Position numbers and translations under genes: made by a program
Shown here: in pieces, positions 21,965-30,782 of the stretch
Numbering within the stretch: position 1 is the stretch's first letter
Layout: every line of letters starts with the position of its first letter
Notes under the pieces: model-generated
The model's input: only the letters and a program-made list of their open reading frames with translations
The model's database searches: none
Told to the model about the DNA's origin: nothing
Assembly (NCBI GenBank): GCA_964023275.1
Contig: OZ029927.1
Span: 19,520,762 to 19,584,761, forward strand
DNA from: Norana najaformis
Taxonomy: Eukaryota > Annelida > Clitellata > Crassiclitellata > Hormogastridae
Direction of reading: 5' to 3'
DNA length: 64,000 bases

Positions 21965-24608
21965 CCATCATCATCATCACCATCACCATCATCGTCGTCA
22001 TCATCATCATCATCATTATCATCATCATCATCATCATCTTTGTTTATTGATTCCTAAAAATCCTGTAGTAGATCTTCGTTTTGCAGATCAAAGAAAGCAT
22101 ATATATATATACATATACATGTATGTATACATATATACATACTGTAGGTCTGCCGTCAGTATATATGCACATAATTATAAATACTGTACATGTGTGTGTT
22201 TAGGCCTCTTACAATATGCTTCTTTAAAATATTCCGCAGTGACCTAGCAAGGCATATGGGGGTCGGTAGTGCGAAATTTGTTCCCTAGCAACGGAAGTTG
22301 GCGTGGTCCGAATGAATTTCGCCTCGGAACTTGTTTCGCACCACACCGACTATTGCCTTGTGACTGTGCATGTAGAGCAGACACACGACATAAATAAAAA
22401 CGCCCGATCGAACGTTATATCACAGTCCACCCATTTCTTGTCACAGAATTTTCTCGGAGCGATTCATAAAAACCGTTTGATTATTTTAGATTACCTATTC
22501 TGATCCAAGAACCAAAGATATTCCCGGAACATCGACTCCCCAAAGCAGCTGTTCTGATTCAAGAGCCAAAGATATTCCCGAAACATCGACTCCCCAAAGC
22601 AGCTGTTCTGATTCAAGAGCCAAAGATATTCCCGGAACATCGACTCCCCAAAGCAGCGGTTCTGATCCAAGAACCAAAGATATTCCCGGAACATTGACTC
22701 CCCAAAGCAGCTGTTCTGATCCAAGAACCAAAGATATTCCCGGAACATCGACTCCCCAAAGCAGCTGTTCTGATCCAAGAACCAAAGATATTCCCGGAAC
22801 ATCGACTCCCCAAAGCAGCTGTTCTGATCCAAGAACCAAAGATATTCCCGGAACATCGACTCCCCAAAGCAGCGGTTCTGATCCAAGAACCAAAGATATT
22901 CCCGGAACATTGACTCCCCAAAGCAGCTGTTCTGATCCAAGAACCAAAGATATTCCCGGAACATTGACTCCCCAAAGCAGCTGTTCTGATCCAAGAACCA
23001 AAGATATTCCCGGAACATTGACTCCCAAAAGCAGCTGTTCTGATCCAAGAGCCAAAGAAATTTCCGGAACATCGACTCCCCAAAGCAGCTGTTCTGATCC
23101 AAGAACCAAAGATATTCCCGGAACATTGACTCCCCAAAGCAGCTGTTCTGATCCAAGAGCCAAAGATATTCCCGGAACATCGACTCCCCAAAGCAGCGGT
23201 TCTGATCCAAGAACCAAAGATATTCCCGGAACATCGACTCCCCAAAGCAGCTGTTCTGATCCAAGAACCAAAGATATTCCCGGAACATTGACTCCCCAAA
23301 GCAGCTGTTCTGATCCAAGAACCAAAGATATTCCCGGAACATTGACTCCCCAAAGCAGCTGTTCTGATCCAAGAGCCAAAGATATTCCCGGAACATCGAC
23401 TCCCCAAAGCAGCTGTTCTGATCCAAGAGCCAAAGAAATTTCCGGAACATCGACTCCCCAAAGCAGCTGTTCTTATCCAAGAACCAAAGATATTCCCGGA
23501 ACATTGACTCCCCAAAGCAGCTGTTCTGATCCAAGAACCAAAGATATTCCCGGAACATCGACTCCCCAAAGCAGCTGTTCTGATCCAAGAACCAAAGATA
23601 TTCCCGGAACATCGACTCCCCAAAGCAGCTGTTCTGATCCAAGAACCAAAGATATTCCCGGAACATTGACTCCCCAAAGCAGCTGTTCTGATCCAAGAAC
23701 CAAAGATATTCCCGGAACATCGACTCCCCAAAGCAGCTGTTCTGATCCAAGAGCCAAAGATATTCCCGGAACATCGACTCCCAAAAGCAGCTGTTCTGAT
23801 CCAAGAGCCAAAGAAATTTCCGGAACATCGACTCCCCAAAGCAGCTGTTCTGATCCAAGAACCAAAGATATTCCCGGAACATTGACTCCCCAAAGCAGCT
23901 GTTCTGATCCAAGAGCCAAAGATATTCCCGGAACATCGACTCCCCAAAGCAGCGGTTCTGATCCAAGAACCAAAGATATATTCCCGGAACATCGACTCAC
24001 CAAAGCAGCTGTTCTGATTCAAGAACCAAAGATATTCCCGGAACATCGACTCCCCAAAGACTCCCCAAATCAGCTGTTCTGAACGAAAAGAAAACTCTAA
24101 GACAACACGAGTTGCACCTGTTGCTGATACCGCCATAGTCCTACATGAAGAACTACTTGGAGACAACGTAAAACTGCAAAGAGAAACGTCGCAACTAATG
24201 ACCCACGAAATCCTGTTCCAACCCCCTTCTGATTATATTGCGCCCAATCAGGGCCAGTCAGCGTCCCGTCTCTCGGTTCAATCAGACATCGATAGATCTC
24301 TCGCATTTTCTGAGGAACCCATAACGGCTATAGCAAGGTCGCATAGGTGCGACCCCAGTTGCACAAAGCAGATCGAGGAAGTCAAGGAACTGCCTTTGCT
24401 GCATCCCGACTTGGATGACAGACATCGGATTGGATTGGGAATTTATGGTGCGCCCGACTACGAGCTTGCAGGCGACAAAAACGATGAGGAGTTCATTAGT
24501 ATTCACAGCTTGGATGTTTACGTGTGTCCGCGGTGCGAGAGAGAGTTTGACACGGCGGAGGAAAAGAGATATCTCGACCATTGCCAGAAATGTCTCGACT
24601 TTGGCTGA
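17713..24608 (+). CDS. Coiled-coil protein with C-terminal C2HC finger and 54-bp coding VNTR; frame broken near 3' end
   Basis: Four coding exons joined in phase 0: 17713-18870, 20315-20458, 21700-21894 and 22490-24608. The start ATG (MESFTTQTF) follows an in-frame TAA at 17668. Donors are ATG|GTAAGC, AAG|GTTGGC and CAG|GTTGGT; acceptors are TTACAG, CTGCAG and TTTTAG. Predicted coiled coils lie at residues ~20-90, ~350-420 and ~435-465. The C-terminus has C-x2-C-x14-H-x3-C (YVCPRCEREFDTAEEKRYLD, then HCQKC), a pattern shared by the finger of NEMO/optineurin and UBZ1 fingers of TBK1 adaptors such as TANK. Exon 4 opens with 29 copies of an 18-residue repeat, but the repeat frame and the finger frame differ by one base, so the frame as given ends at 24082. 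An innate-immunity or autophagy adaptor is only a guess from architecture; the gene itself is well supported by consistent phases. Confidence 0.6.
19002..19082. repeat. LINE-A 3' end fragment
   Basis: Shares tctaatctaatcc, a ttatcataataatgctcaagg block and catcaatcgatggttgct with 31.55, 45.73 and 60.89 kb, and in reverse with 35.60 and 50.70 kb. Confidence 0.65.
19118..19315. repeat. Palindromic ATGCATATAC microsatellite
   Basis: Alternating atgcatacatatagatatgc units; both strands read nearly the same, so it can form multiple hairpins. Confidence 0.85.
19575..19790. mobile_element. Repeat family B2 (LINE-B-like end)
   Basis: Starts like LINE-B (taatcgtaatcgtaaactcg) but continues tttctaaagcgctacttaaa and gttgtccagagatgccatgt. 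A second copy at 35.15 kb is interrupted by a SINE. Confidence 0.65.
20315..20458 (+). CDS. Exon 2 of coiled-coil/C2HC protein
   Basis: 48 codons (EYEDTVVQLRQKIRVLERKL, then AHLQITV...) with clear heptads. The frame stays open after the donor to 20638 and would add a hydrophobic stretch (APLGLLAISLFLSFKIV), so intron retention would give a short membrane-anchored end; the retained part resembles a repeat tail (caatttatatagcgcctgt). Confidence 0.68.
20640..21228. other. Intron 2, unique AT-rich part
   Basis: No gene or named repeat. Short similarity to 36.45 kb (gtgttcacctctgccctcta) suggests another dispersed repeat. Confidence 0.5.
21229..21510 (+). mobile_element. tRNA-derived SINE, family D (full-length copy)
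   Basis: The head has an A-box-like tggtggtctatccgtaac and a B box, ggttcgaatcc, at 21279-21289. The body has gaccctgggcaagttgct and ccttgggattcgtccactgc; the end has tcacttgtgggatatcggat. Reverse copies are at 36.55, 62.42 and 63.21 kb. It sits in intron 2 of the coiled-coil gene. Confidence 0.8.
21700..21894 (+). CDS. Exon 3 of coiled-coil/C2HC protein
   Basis: 65 codons: a helical start (VDRLEKIVYVKQILIDELYR), a His/Asn-rich link, a CAA-encoded run of nine Gln, then SFGRHSIKAFSQ before the donor. Confidence 0.68.
21908..22042. repeat. (ATC)n microsatellite in intron 3
   Basis: Imperfect ATC/ACC triplets directly after the exon 3 donor. Confidence 0.93.
22264..22348. mobile_element. Short MITE derivative (copy 3)
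   Basis: An 85-bp element with ends cggtagtgcgaaatttgttc and gaacttgtttcgcaccacac, matching the inverted repeats of the copies at 4.3 and 14.2 kb; almost all internal sequence is missing. Confidence 0.65.
22490..24608 (+). pseudogene. Exon 4 of coiled-coil/C2HC protein: VNTR, frameshift, zinc finger
   Basis: The acceptor ttattttag enters the repeat frame in phase 0 (ITYSDPRTKDIPGTSTPQ). After 29 repeats a 2-bp insertion (about 23977, gatatattccc) and an 11-bp duplication (about 24060-24070) together shift the frame by +1. Up to 24082 the original frame reads a tail ending PKDSPNQLF. The downstream frame is open from 24018 to the TGA at 24606-24608 and encodes TPQISCSERKENSK (the last degenerate repeat), a helical segment (HEELLGDNVKLQRETSQLM) and the C2HC finger. 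An assembly error in the repeat, a true frameshift allele, or splicing that skips the lesion would all explain it. Confidence 0.55.
22502..24080 (+). repeat. 54-bp minisatellite, 29 copies
   Basis: The unit encodes 18 residues (DPRTKDIPGTSTPQSSCS). 29 x 54 + 13 bp of insertions accounts exactly for the distance from the first to the last unit boundary. Copy-to-copy differences are few and mostly non-synonymous (Thr/Ala, Ser/Leu, Cys/Gly, Gln/Lys). Open frames on the minus strand are by-products of the unit length being a multiple of three. Confidence 0.97.
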
Positions 24609-24729
24609 AGAAAAACAATGATCAGGGTTTTCCACAAGTAGTTTTTTAAGGCTGAGGAAAATGAAAATGGGGAGAAGTGAAAGGAGGAGAGGAGATAATG
24701 TCACTTGGGGAATGAAAGGCGACGGACTG

Positions 24730-24925
24730 ACATGATCGTAATCGTAATCGTAAACACGAGATTTCTACAGCGCCCAACGAAAGCTAAGTCGCGGGAACCA
24801 GCTTATTCGCAGGCGCTCAGTCAAAGCATAATCGATAGGCAGGAGGGATTCGCTTCCAGGTCAAGATCCAAGAGTCAGGCAGGCAGACAGTAGACGGCTA
24901 TGGTGGATGGTGTTTGGGATTTAAC
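24730..24925 (-). mobile_element. LINE-B 3' end fragment
   Basis: On + it reads taatcgtaatcgtaaacacg, cagcgcccaacgaaagcta, ctcagtcaaagcataatcg, aagatccaagagtcaggc. It lies just downstream of the coiled-coil gene stop. Confidence 0.75.
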
Positions 24926-25726
24926 CGGAAAGTGAGACAAGGAGAAGAGGAAGAAGGCATGATGCGAGCGAGAGTCAAAGGGAGGGAGTGCTACAGAGAG
25001 AGTAAAACGGGAGCGAAACAGAGGAGAGTGAAGCGAGGAGGAAGCGAAACGGAAGGGGAGAGAACGGCGCAGAGTGTTACGGAAGAGAGGGTAAAAGGGA
25101 AATGTCATCCTAGGACGGTTTTTACTTATGAAGAGCTGGTCATTTTTTCCACACAGTATCTTTTAGGCAACGTGTGCGTCTGCAATTGCCTCCTAAGCTG
25201 TTGACCAAGGTGGCAATTGTATTTGCCTCAAAGTGGTAATTGATTCCTACTGACAATTGAGGAAGGACATGGGGTCGATTCCTGGTGTGAGGGTTGAGTG
25301 TAGCGGAAACGAGGCAAGGGCCCTGAAACCAAGAATGACTGTCTTTAAGATATTTTGTCATGAACAGGTTTCGTTTAGCTTGTGCGCTTGTCGACTCTCA
25401 TGCATTCTTTTAAGGTAGTTGGAGTTAAGAGTATTATGCAGTTGGTCTAGTCTGTCGTAGCCAAGTGACTAGTAAAAGTCGAATGTTCGTATTGTTGATT
25501 TATTCTTGGCTCTATTTTAAATGCATGGAGGGAAATGGGTGAGCGGGAAAACCGAAAATGACGATACCCAAAAATATGTTTTTTAGTAATTTTCTAGCGT
25601 TTTAACAACCCACATCGTGTGTATTAGACGGCTGTTCCCGTCGACTTTCATGATGCCTATAAAAAAATTCAATTCACAAATTTACGCGATTGATTTTATA
25701 GCTGAGAATTGAAGCTTTTAAAAGGT
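24926..25726. other. Intergenic sequence left of the LTR element
   Basis: A GA-rich stretch (24926-25090) followed by mixed sequence with no gene recognised. Confidence 0.5.
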
Positions 25727-25804
25727 GTCTAACTGGAGACTTGCATTTCACGTCGTAATATCCAGTGTTTAATTACATCTTTTGGCTGTCAGGGCAGATA
25801 GCAT
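25727..25804 (+). repeat. 78-bp flanking duplication, left copy
   Basis: Starts gtctaactggagacttgc and ends gggcagatagcat. An apparently identical copy follows the right LTR at 31438-31515. This is far longer than the 4-6 bp target duplication made by retroviral-type integrases. Confidence 0.92.
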
Positions 25805-26843
25805 TGTGGAGAATCTGCCTTTGCCTTTATTCTAAGCCTCTGCCTCTGCCTTTATGTTAATTAGCCTCTATGCTAATTAGCCTCTAAGCCTCTGCCTCTG
25901 CCTTTATGCTAATTAGCCTCTATGCTAATTAGCCTCTGCCTCTATGTTAATTAGCCTCTATGCTAATTAGCCTCTGGCCTCTGCCTTTATGTTAATTAGC
26001 CTCTATGCTAATTAGCCTCTGCCTCTAAGCCTCTGCCTTCATGTTAATTAGCCTCTATGCTAATTAGCCTCTGCCTCTAGCCTCTGCCTCTGCCTTTATG
26101 CTAATTAGCCTCTGGCCTCTAAGCCTCTGCCTTTATGTTAATTATCCTCTATGCTAATTAGCCTCTGGCCTCTAAGCCTCTGCCTTTATGTTAATTAGCC
26201 TCTATGCTAATTAGCCTCTATGCTAATTAGCCTCTGCCTTTATGTTAATTAGCCTCTATGCTAATTAGCCTCTGCCTTTATGTTAATTAGCCTCTATGCT
26301 AATTAGCCTCTGCCTCTAAGCCTCTGCCTTTATGTTAATTAGCCTCTATGCTAATTAGCCTCTAAGCCTCTGCCTTTATGTTAATTAGCCTCTTTGCTAA
26401 TTAGCCTCTAAGCCTCTGCCTCTAAGCCTCTAAGGATGCCTATATAAGCACAGTCAGTACAGTCAGCGCACAAGCACGGAGGACTGGCAGTCAGCAAGGA
26501 GAGTCGTCAGCAGCAGACCGTCAGCAGTAGTCGAGTTCGACTCCGCGGTCGTGTTTTAGCCAGTTAGTCGGCCAAGTTGAGTTTTTAACCTAGTTTAGTG
26601 GAATAGAAGTTAAGTCGTTGGCGTAATTGTACTTCAGTTGTCATAATTGTCGTTTTGAGTTGCGAACAATACACGTTTGAAACTTGAAGACTCTGTGTTC
26701 AGCCTCCTGACAGACCACGGGAGCCTTGCCCCGCGGACCGACCCCAGAACGGCGCTGGTTAGGTCATCCTGGTGTAGTTTGGACCAGCTGCCGTGAAGAA
26801 ACACTCTAGGGGTCCTTAGCAGTGCCCCCAGAAACGGTATAAC
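25805..26843 (+). repeat. 5' LTR (right boundary uncertain)
   Basis: Starts tgtggagaatctgcc. U3 is a tandem array of variants of tatgttaattagcctctatg and tgctaattagcctctgcc with about 23 TAATTAG words. TATA at 26441. The right edge is placed just before the primer-binding-like site at 26844 and could instead lie near 26712 (ctgaca). Confidence 0.75.
26441..26447 (+). promoter_or_regulatory. TATA box of 5' LTR
   Basis: tatataag directly after the U3 repeat array and before gcacagtcagtacagtcagc; the same arrangement occurs in the right LTR. Confidence 0.7.
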
Positions 26844-26861
26844 TGGTACCCAGAAGTGGGG
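26844..26861 (+). promoter_or_regulatory. Probable primer-binding site
   Basis: tggtacccagaagtgggg starts with the TGG expected opposite a tRNA CCA end and resembles tRNA-Leu-type primer sites of other Gypsy elements. It lies 19 bp before the gag-pol ATG, an unusually short leader. Confidence 0.5.
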
Positions 26862-26880
26862 TATCAGTCAGCTCAGAGTC

Positions 26881-29706
26881 ATGGATGCCGCCGACGACAA
26901 CAACGCGATAGTCTACACGGTGCTGGACGTTGCCGACTCGCCACGACTGCCGTACAGTTCGACGCCCGGTATGAGAACGACGTTGGAAGGGCCCCGGCTT
27001 GATTCTGGCCGTTTCTTGGAGAGCATTGATTTTGACTGTCCTTCAATGGTCGAGATGCCTGTCAACCGGAAAAGTACAACGCGAGGAAAGGAAGAACCGT
27101 CTCCAATTCCGCAGCAAGCGAGGGAAACAGGCGATCTCATCAGTTACAGGAAAGCACCGATGAAACCTGGGAAGTTTGATGGGACTGGGTCCTTAGAGTC
27201 GTTCCTGGTGCAATTTGAAGTCTGCGCCCGACACAACCGATGGAGTGGCGCTGATAAAGTCGACTTCCTGCGCTGTTCCTTGGAGAAGGCTGCCACTCAG
27301 CTGCTATGGGACTTCGGGGCTCGCCGAGATGTCACGTACGAGGAGCTGACGGAGCGTCTACGACAGAGATATGGAGCGGAAGGACAGGCCGAGACGTTCC
27401 GGGCACAGCTATACTACCGTCGACAACGGACCGACGAGAATCTGAGCGACCTCCTGCATGACATTCGAAGGTTGGTTGTACTCGCTTACCCAGTTCCTTC
27501 CAGCGAAACGACGGAAATCGTTGCTCGGGATGCTTTCCTCGAGGCGATACGGGACCGGGAGCTGTCGTTGAAAGTGAGAGAACGGGAGCCGAAGACGCTT
27601 GACGAGGCCTACAGAATGGCGCTGAGATTGGAGGCCTACCAACGGATGGCAGATTCAGATGACCGGAGACGGCCATCCAACCGCGTTCGGGGAACTCAAG
27701 ATACGGACTTTCCCAGCCAGATCCAGAGTCAGCTCGATCAGTTCTTTACGGCGCAACGAGACGCACTGAAACGCTGGCAGCGAGAGATGGAGCAGACAAT
27801 TGCACGGCAGCTGGATCGTCTCCAAAGCCACTCGGGAATCGACGCCAGAGCCAGCCCGAATGACGACCGGGAACCCACCCCGAGAGTCATGGTGAGAGAA
27901 GTGGTCTGTTTCAACTGCGGAAGGATGGGCCACATCGCTCGTAGGTGCCGTCAGCCTCGAAGACCTCGCGATCAGGCAATGGGAGCGATCGCGACGGAGA
28001 CAGCGACACAACTACCCGAGGAAGTCGCCGCAGTCAATCACACCACGCGAACGAGGTCATGGAGTTCCACAAGCTGCAATGCGATTTACATCAGAGCCAC
28101 CATCAACCAGCGATCACAGATGTGCCTGGTCGACACCGGGTCGGAGGTAAGCCTAGTTCCGTCCGTCACTGTAAAGGGCTTAGAATTGCGCCCTAGCACT
28201 CGCACATTGCTGGCTGCTAACGGGACCGAGATCCGAGTTTTGGGAGAGATCAACATTCCACTTAAGGTCCGGCGGGGATTTGAGATTCCCACCATGTTTC
28301 TGGTATCTGACCAGATAGTAGAACCAATGCTTGGCATGGACTGGCTACGAGACCATCGCTGCCGCTTAGGTTTTGGCACAGGAGCCCTGTTTGTTGGCCG
28401 CCAGAGAATTCCGCTTGCAAAGGGAGATGGGTCTCAGTGGTGTCGACGGGTTATCGTCGCTGAGGAGGTGACCGTGTCCGCTATGGCTCAGTGCAATGTA
28501 CCTGCTAAAACACAGTATAGGGACCTCTCCGTAACAGCTCCAGCCTGGATGACAGAGGCGAGAGAGATCCAACCAGGGGTACATGTGGCCCGGGTTGTCG
28601 TTGATGACAACGCCAATGCGTTGCAGATCCATGTGATGAACCCTAACGAATGCCCGGCAACACTTAGCAAAGATCAAGTGATAGGTGGCTTGCACCCGGT
28701 ACAGGTAGACACCGGCAGAAAAGATAACGTGGGCGCAACTACCCCAGAGACCACGTCCTTTATCGAGGCGTTGGTGGAAGACCTCCCTGAAGATGTACCA
28801 CCGGAAATTAAAGAGCAGTTAGGGGACCTGCTGTTAGAATATCAGGACGTTTTCTCCGTCGCAGAAGGAGACTTGGGGCGGACCACAGTTTGTAAGCACC
28901 GGATTGACACAGGAGCTTCGGCCCCGGTGAGACAGTCGCTGAGGCGGCAACCACTTTCCTATAAGGCAGAGATTGACCAGCAGTTAGATAGGATGTTGGC
29001 TGATGGAGTTATAGAACCTGCCGTGAGCGAGTGGGCTTCGAATGTAGTATTGGCCCAGAAAAAGGAGGGCACGTTGAGGTTTTGCATCGACTATCGGCAG
29101 CTGAATGAGAGAACGAAGAAGGATTCGTACCCGCTGCCGAGGATCGATGAATGTCTTGACGCCTTGTCCCGTGCCGGCTGGTTTAGCACGCTAGATTTGC
29201 GGGGCGGTTATTCTCAGGTCGCCATGGATCCGGATGATGGGCACAAGACCGCCTTTTCACCTTATGCCGAAGACGTGGTTCAACGGATGGAAACGGCCTA
29301 CCGAGTAGTGCGAGAACATCTACGGACGGCCGCGGAACGACGAAAAAAGGCGTACGATATGCGAGTGCATCCGGCGAAATTTGTTATTGGAGACTGGGTT
29401 TGGTACTTCACACCCAGGAGGTATCAAGGACGCAGTCCAAAATGGCAGCGGATGTATACCGGACCGTATCAGGTCGTACAGCAGTTAGGGCCGATTACTT
29501 ATCTTATACAGAAGTCGTCAAAGGCCAAGTCATTTGCAGTACACGTTGACAAGTTGAAACTTTGTTATTTGACGGATAAGGGTGCCTGGGATGGAGTGGT
29601 TCCCTTGCAAGAGATTAGCCAGCCGGAAGGAACCAGCGCAACTATCACAGAGACTCCACCGGACCGCCCACGGCGAATTATTCGGAGGCCGACTCGGTTT
29701 CAGTAA
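26881..29706 (+). CDS. Gag-pol fusion of LTR retrotransposon, internally deleted
   Basis: 941 residues in one frame. Residues ~80-260 look like a gag capsid region (WSGADKVDFLRCSLEKAA). A CCHC zinc knuckle is at ~343-356 (CFNCGRMGHIARRC). The retropepsin active site is at ~416-424 (LVDTGSEVSL). The reverse transcriptase start is at ~685-797 (FCIDYRQLNERTKKDSYPLP, LDLRGGYSQVAMD, KTAFSP). The frame then jumps straight to the end of an integrase: a helical segment (VVREHLRTAAERRKKAYDM) and a GPY-type module (MYTGPYQVV, ~857-870). The YxDD motif, RNase H and the integrase DDE core are absent. The join at about codon 796-798 is in frame, so a shortened polyprotein could still be made; it would supply Gag and protease but no complete RT or integrase. 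The ATG at 26881 is the first after the primer site. Confidence 0.9.
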   Translation: MDAADDNNAIVYTVLDVADSPRLPYSSTPGMRTTLEGPRLDSGRFLESIDFDCPSMVEMPVNRKSTTRGKEEPSPIPQQARETGDLISYRKAPMKPGKFDGTGSLESFLVQFEVCARHNRWSGADKVDFLRCSLEKAATQLLWDFGARRDVTYEELTERLRQRYGAEGQAETFRAQLYYRRQRTDENLSDLLHDIRRLVVLAYPVPSSETTEIVARDAFLEAIRDRELSLKVREREPKTLDEAYRMALRLEAYQRMADSDDRRRPSNRVRGTQDTDFPSQIQSQLDQFFTAQRDALKRWQREMEQTIARQLDRLQSHSGIDARASPNDDREPTPRVMVREVVCFNCGRMGHIARRCRQPRRPRDQAMGAIATETATQLPEEVAAVNHTTRTRSWSSTSCNAIYIRATINQRSQMCLVDTGSEVSLVPSVTVKGLELRPSTRTLLAANGTEIRVLGEINIPLKVRRGFEIPTMFLVSDQIVEPMLGMDWLRDHRCRLGFGTGALFVGRQRIPLAKGDGSQWCRRVIVAEEVTVSAMAQCNVPAKTQYRDLSVTAPAWMTEAREIQPGVHVARVVVDDNANALQIHVMNPNECPATLSKDQVIGGLHPVQVDTGRKDNVGATTPETTSFIEALVEDLPEDVPPEIKEQLGDLLLEYQDVFSVAEGDLGRTTVCKHRIDTGASAPVRQSLRRQPLSYKAEIDQQLDRMLADGVIEPAVSEWASNVVLAQKKEGTLRFCIDYRQLNERTKKDSYPLPRIDECLDALSRAGWFSTLDLRGGYSQVAMDPDDGHKTAFSPYAEDVVQRMETAYRVVREHLRTAAERRKKAYDMRVHPAKFVIGDWVWYFTPRRYQGRSPKWQRMYTGPYQVVQQLGPITYLIQKSSKAKSFAVHVDKLKLCYLTDKGAWDGVVPLQEISQPEGTSATITETPPDRPRRIIRRPTRFQ

Positions 29707-29789
29707 GGACGTTCTTTTTCTCCCCCGCCGTCGCAGCCTATATAGTTGACGACAGGCGGGAGACTTGATTCATTCTGCGAACAGCTATC

Positions 29790-30419
29790 ATGGCAGATCG
29801 ACTCCTGCGGAAATGCGACGAGTGTGGAGTTGTGTACAGAGGGATGTTTGCGGCCAAATTGTTGAACCGACATCGACGTATGCGTCATGGACCTCAAGTT
29901 CGGAGAGTGAAGGAGTCGCCTCCTCACACGCTGTCAGCTCCTGACCCAGTGGAAAATACTGCTTCGGCTACGATTGCTGCGGAGGAAGACGACCTTCCCT
30001 GCGCTCAGTCGACTCCTGTAAGAGGTGTTCGGTCGCCTGCGTCGTTGATGCTGGGGGAAGACGTCGACGTGCCCGCAGATGGCGGCCCGTTTCTACTGCC
30101 GAATCCGAGCCCGTTAGAATTGGACTTCGACGATGACTTCCTTCGCCTCTTTGAAGATTTGCCGCCGGCAGAGGCTGAGGACGACCTCCGAGAGATCGTG
30201 AGAATGGGTCGCAGGATGGCTTCCGTCGTCACCTGGGATCGGTTCCGCGAACGTCTGGCGTCGCGTTTCCCACGATACCCGGCCTGGGTGTTTCGTGCCG
30301 TCTTTGATGGTCTTCAGCCGACAATTCCGGACCAACGTGCTCTCTTCCGTTCCATGCCTGCAGCCGTTGCGGAAGGACTTGAGGAGGACGACGACGATGA
30401 CGTTGTGGTGCTGGACTAG
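29790..30419 (+). CDS. Accessory ORF of LTR element with one C2H2 finger
   Basis: 209 residues, ATG 83 bp after the gag-pol stop, inside the retrotransposon and before its right LTR. One C2H2-type finger near the N-terminus (CDECGVVYRGMFAAKLLNRH, then RRMRH: C-x2-C-x15-H-x4-H), a proline-rich link, an acidic segment (~120-135), a helical middle (residues ~135-195) and an all-acidic end (EEDDDDDVVVLD). I do not recognise a family; it is not an envelope-like protein (no signal or membrane segment). A sequence resembling a splice acceptor (attctgcgaacag) lies just before the ATG, so it could be expressed from a spliced transcript. Its integrity in an element whose pol is deleted suggests recent loss of pol or selection on the donor. 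Confidence 0.72.
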   Translation: MADRLLRKCDECGVVYRGMFAAKLLNRHRRMRHGPQVRRVKESPPHTLSAPDPVENTASATIAAEEDDLPCAQSTPVRGVRSPASLMLGEDVDVPADGGPFLLPNPSPLELDFDDDFLRLFEDLPPAEAEDDLREIVRMGRRMASVVTWDRFRERLASRFPRYPAWVFRAVFDGLQPTIPDQRALFRSMPAAVAEGLEEDDDDDVVVLD

Positions 30420-30782
30420 CGAGGCCTTTTCGAAGTTAAGTTCTTAAACATGTTCTGAATTTGCGATTGTAATTTGCTGGATGGAAGGCGAGATCGCCAT
30501 TGTAAACAGCTTCGTTGAATCGATTTTGCTGGTTGCTATTGCCTTTATTACGAATTAGAAGTTGTAACCCATTTGATGGGAGGCGAGATCGCCATTGTAA
30601 ACAGTTCTGTTGTATCGATTTTGCTGGAAGGCGGGGTTGCCTTTGTGAACAGTTGTTTTATTTTTGTGTTGATTTTGCTGGTGATTTGTAAATCATTTTG
30701 CTTGTGATTGACTTTATTACGGAGTAAGAACTTTATTGCTGTTCCGAAAAGGGGGCTTTCGGATTGTCTGGTGAGGCGCGGA
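30420..30782 (+). other. Untranslated 3' region of LTR element
   Basis: Contains three degenerate copies of a phrase with gaggcgagatcgccattgta (about 30485, 30580 and 30627). A purine run, gaaaaggggg, at 30746-30755 is a candidate polypurine tract, 27 bp before the LTR start; gtgaggcgcgga immediately before the LTR is the alternative. Confidence 0.55.

Noticed and set aside
22502-24080. CRISPR-like regular array
   Set aside because: Units abut directly with no unique spacers, and the host is a eukaryote. It is a minisatellite. The same holds for the 68-bp, 56-bp and 28-bp arrays.
22491-24166. Long minus-strand frames (about 490 and 517 codons) over the 54-bp array
   Set aside because: The 54-bp unit is a multiple of three and lacks stops in four of six frames, so any of those frames stays open across the array. 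The plus frame is the one entered in phase by a good acceptor.
25727-25804. 78-bp duplication as ordinary target-site duplication of the LTR element
   Set aside because: Retroviral-type integration gives 4-6 bp; the right LTR is also truncated at the junction, so a different mechanism is needed.
29790-30419. Envelope-like protein of the LTR element
   Set aside because: No signal peptide, membrane segment or cysteine-rich ectodomain; a C2H2 finger and acidic tail are present instead.
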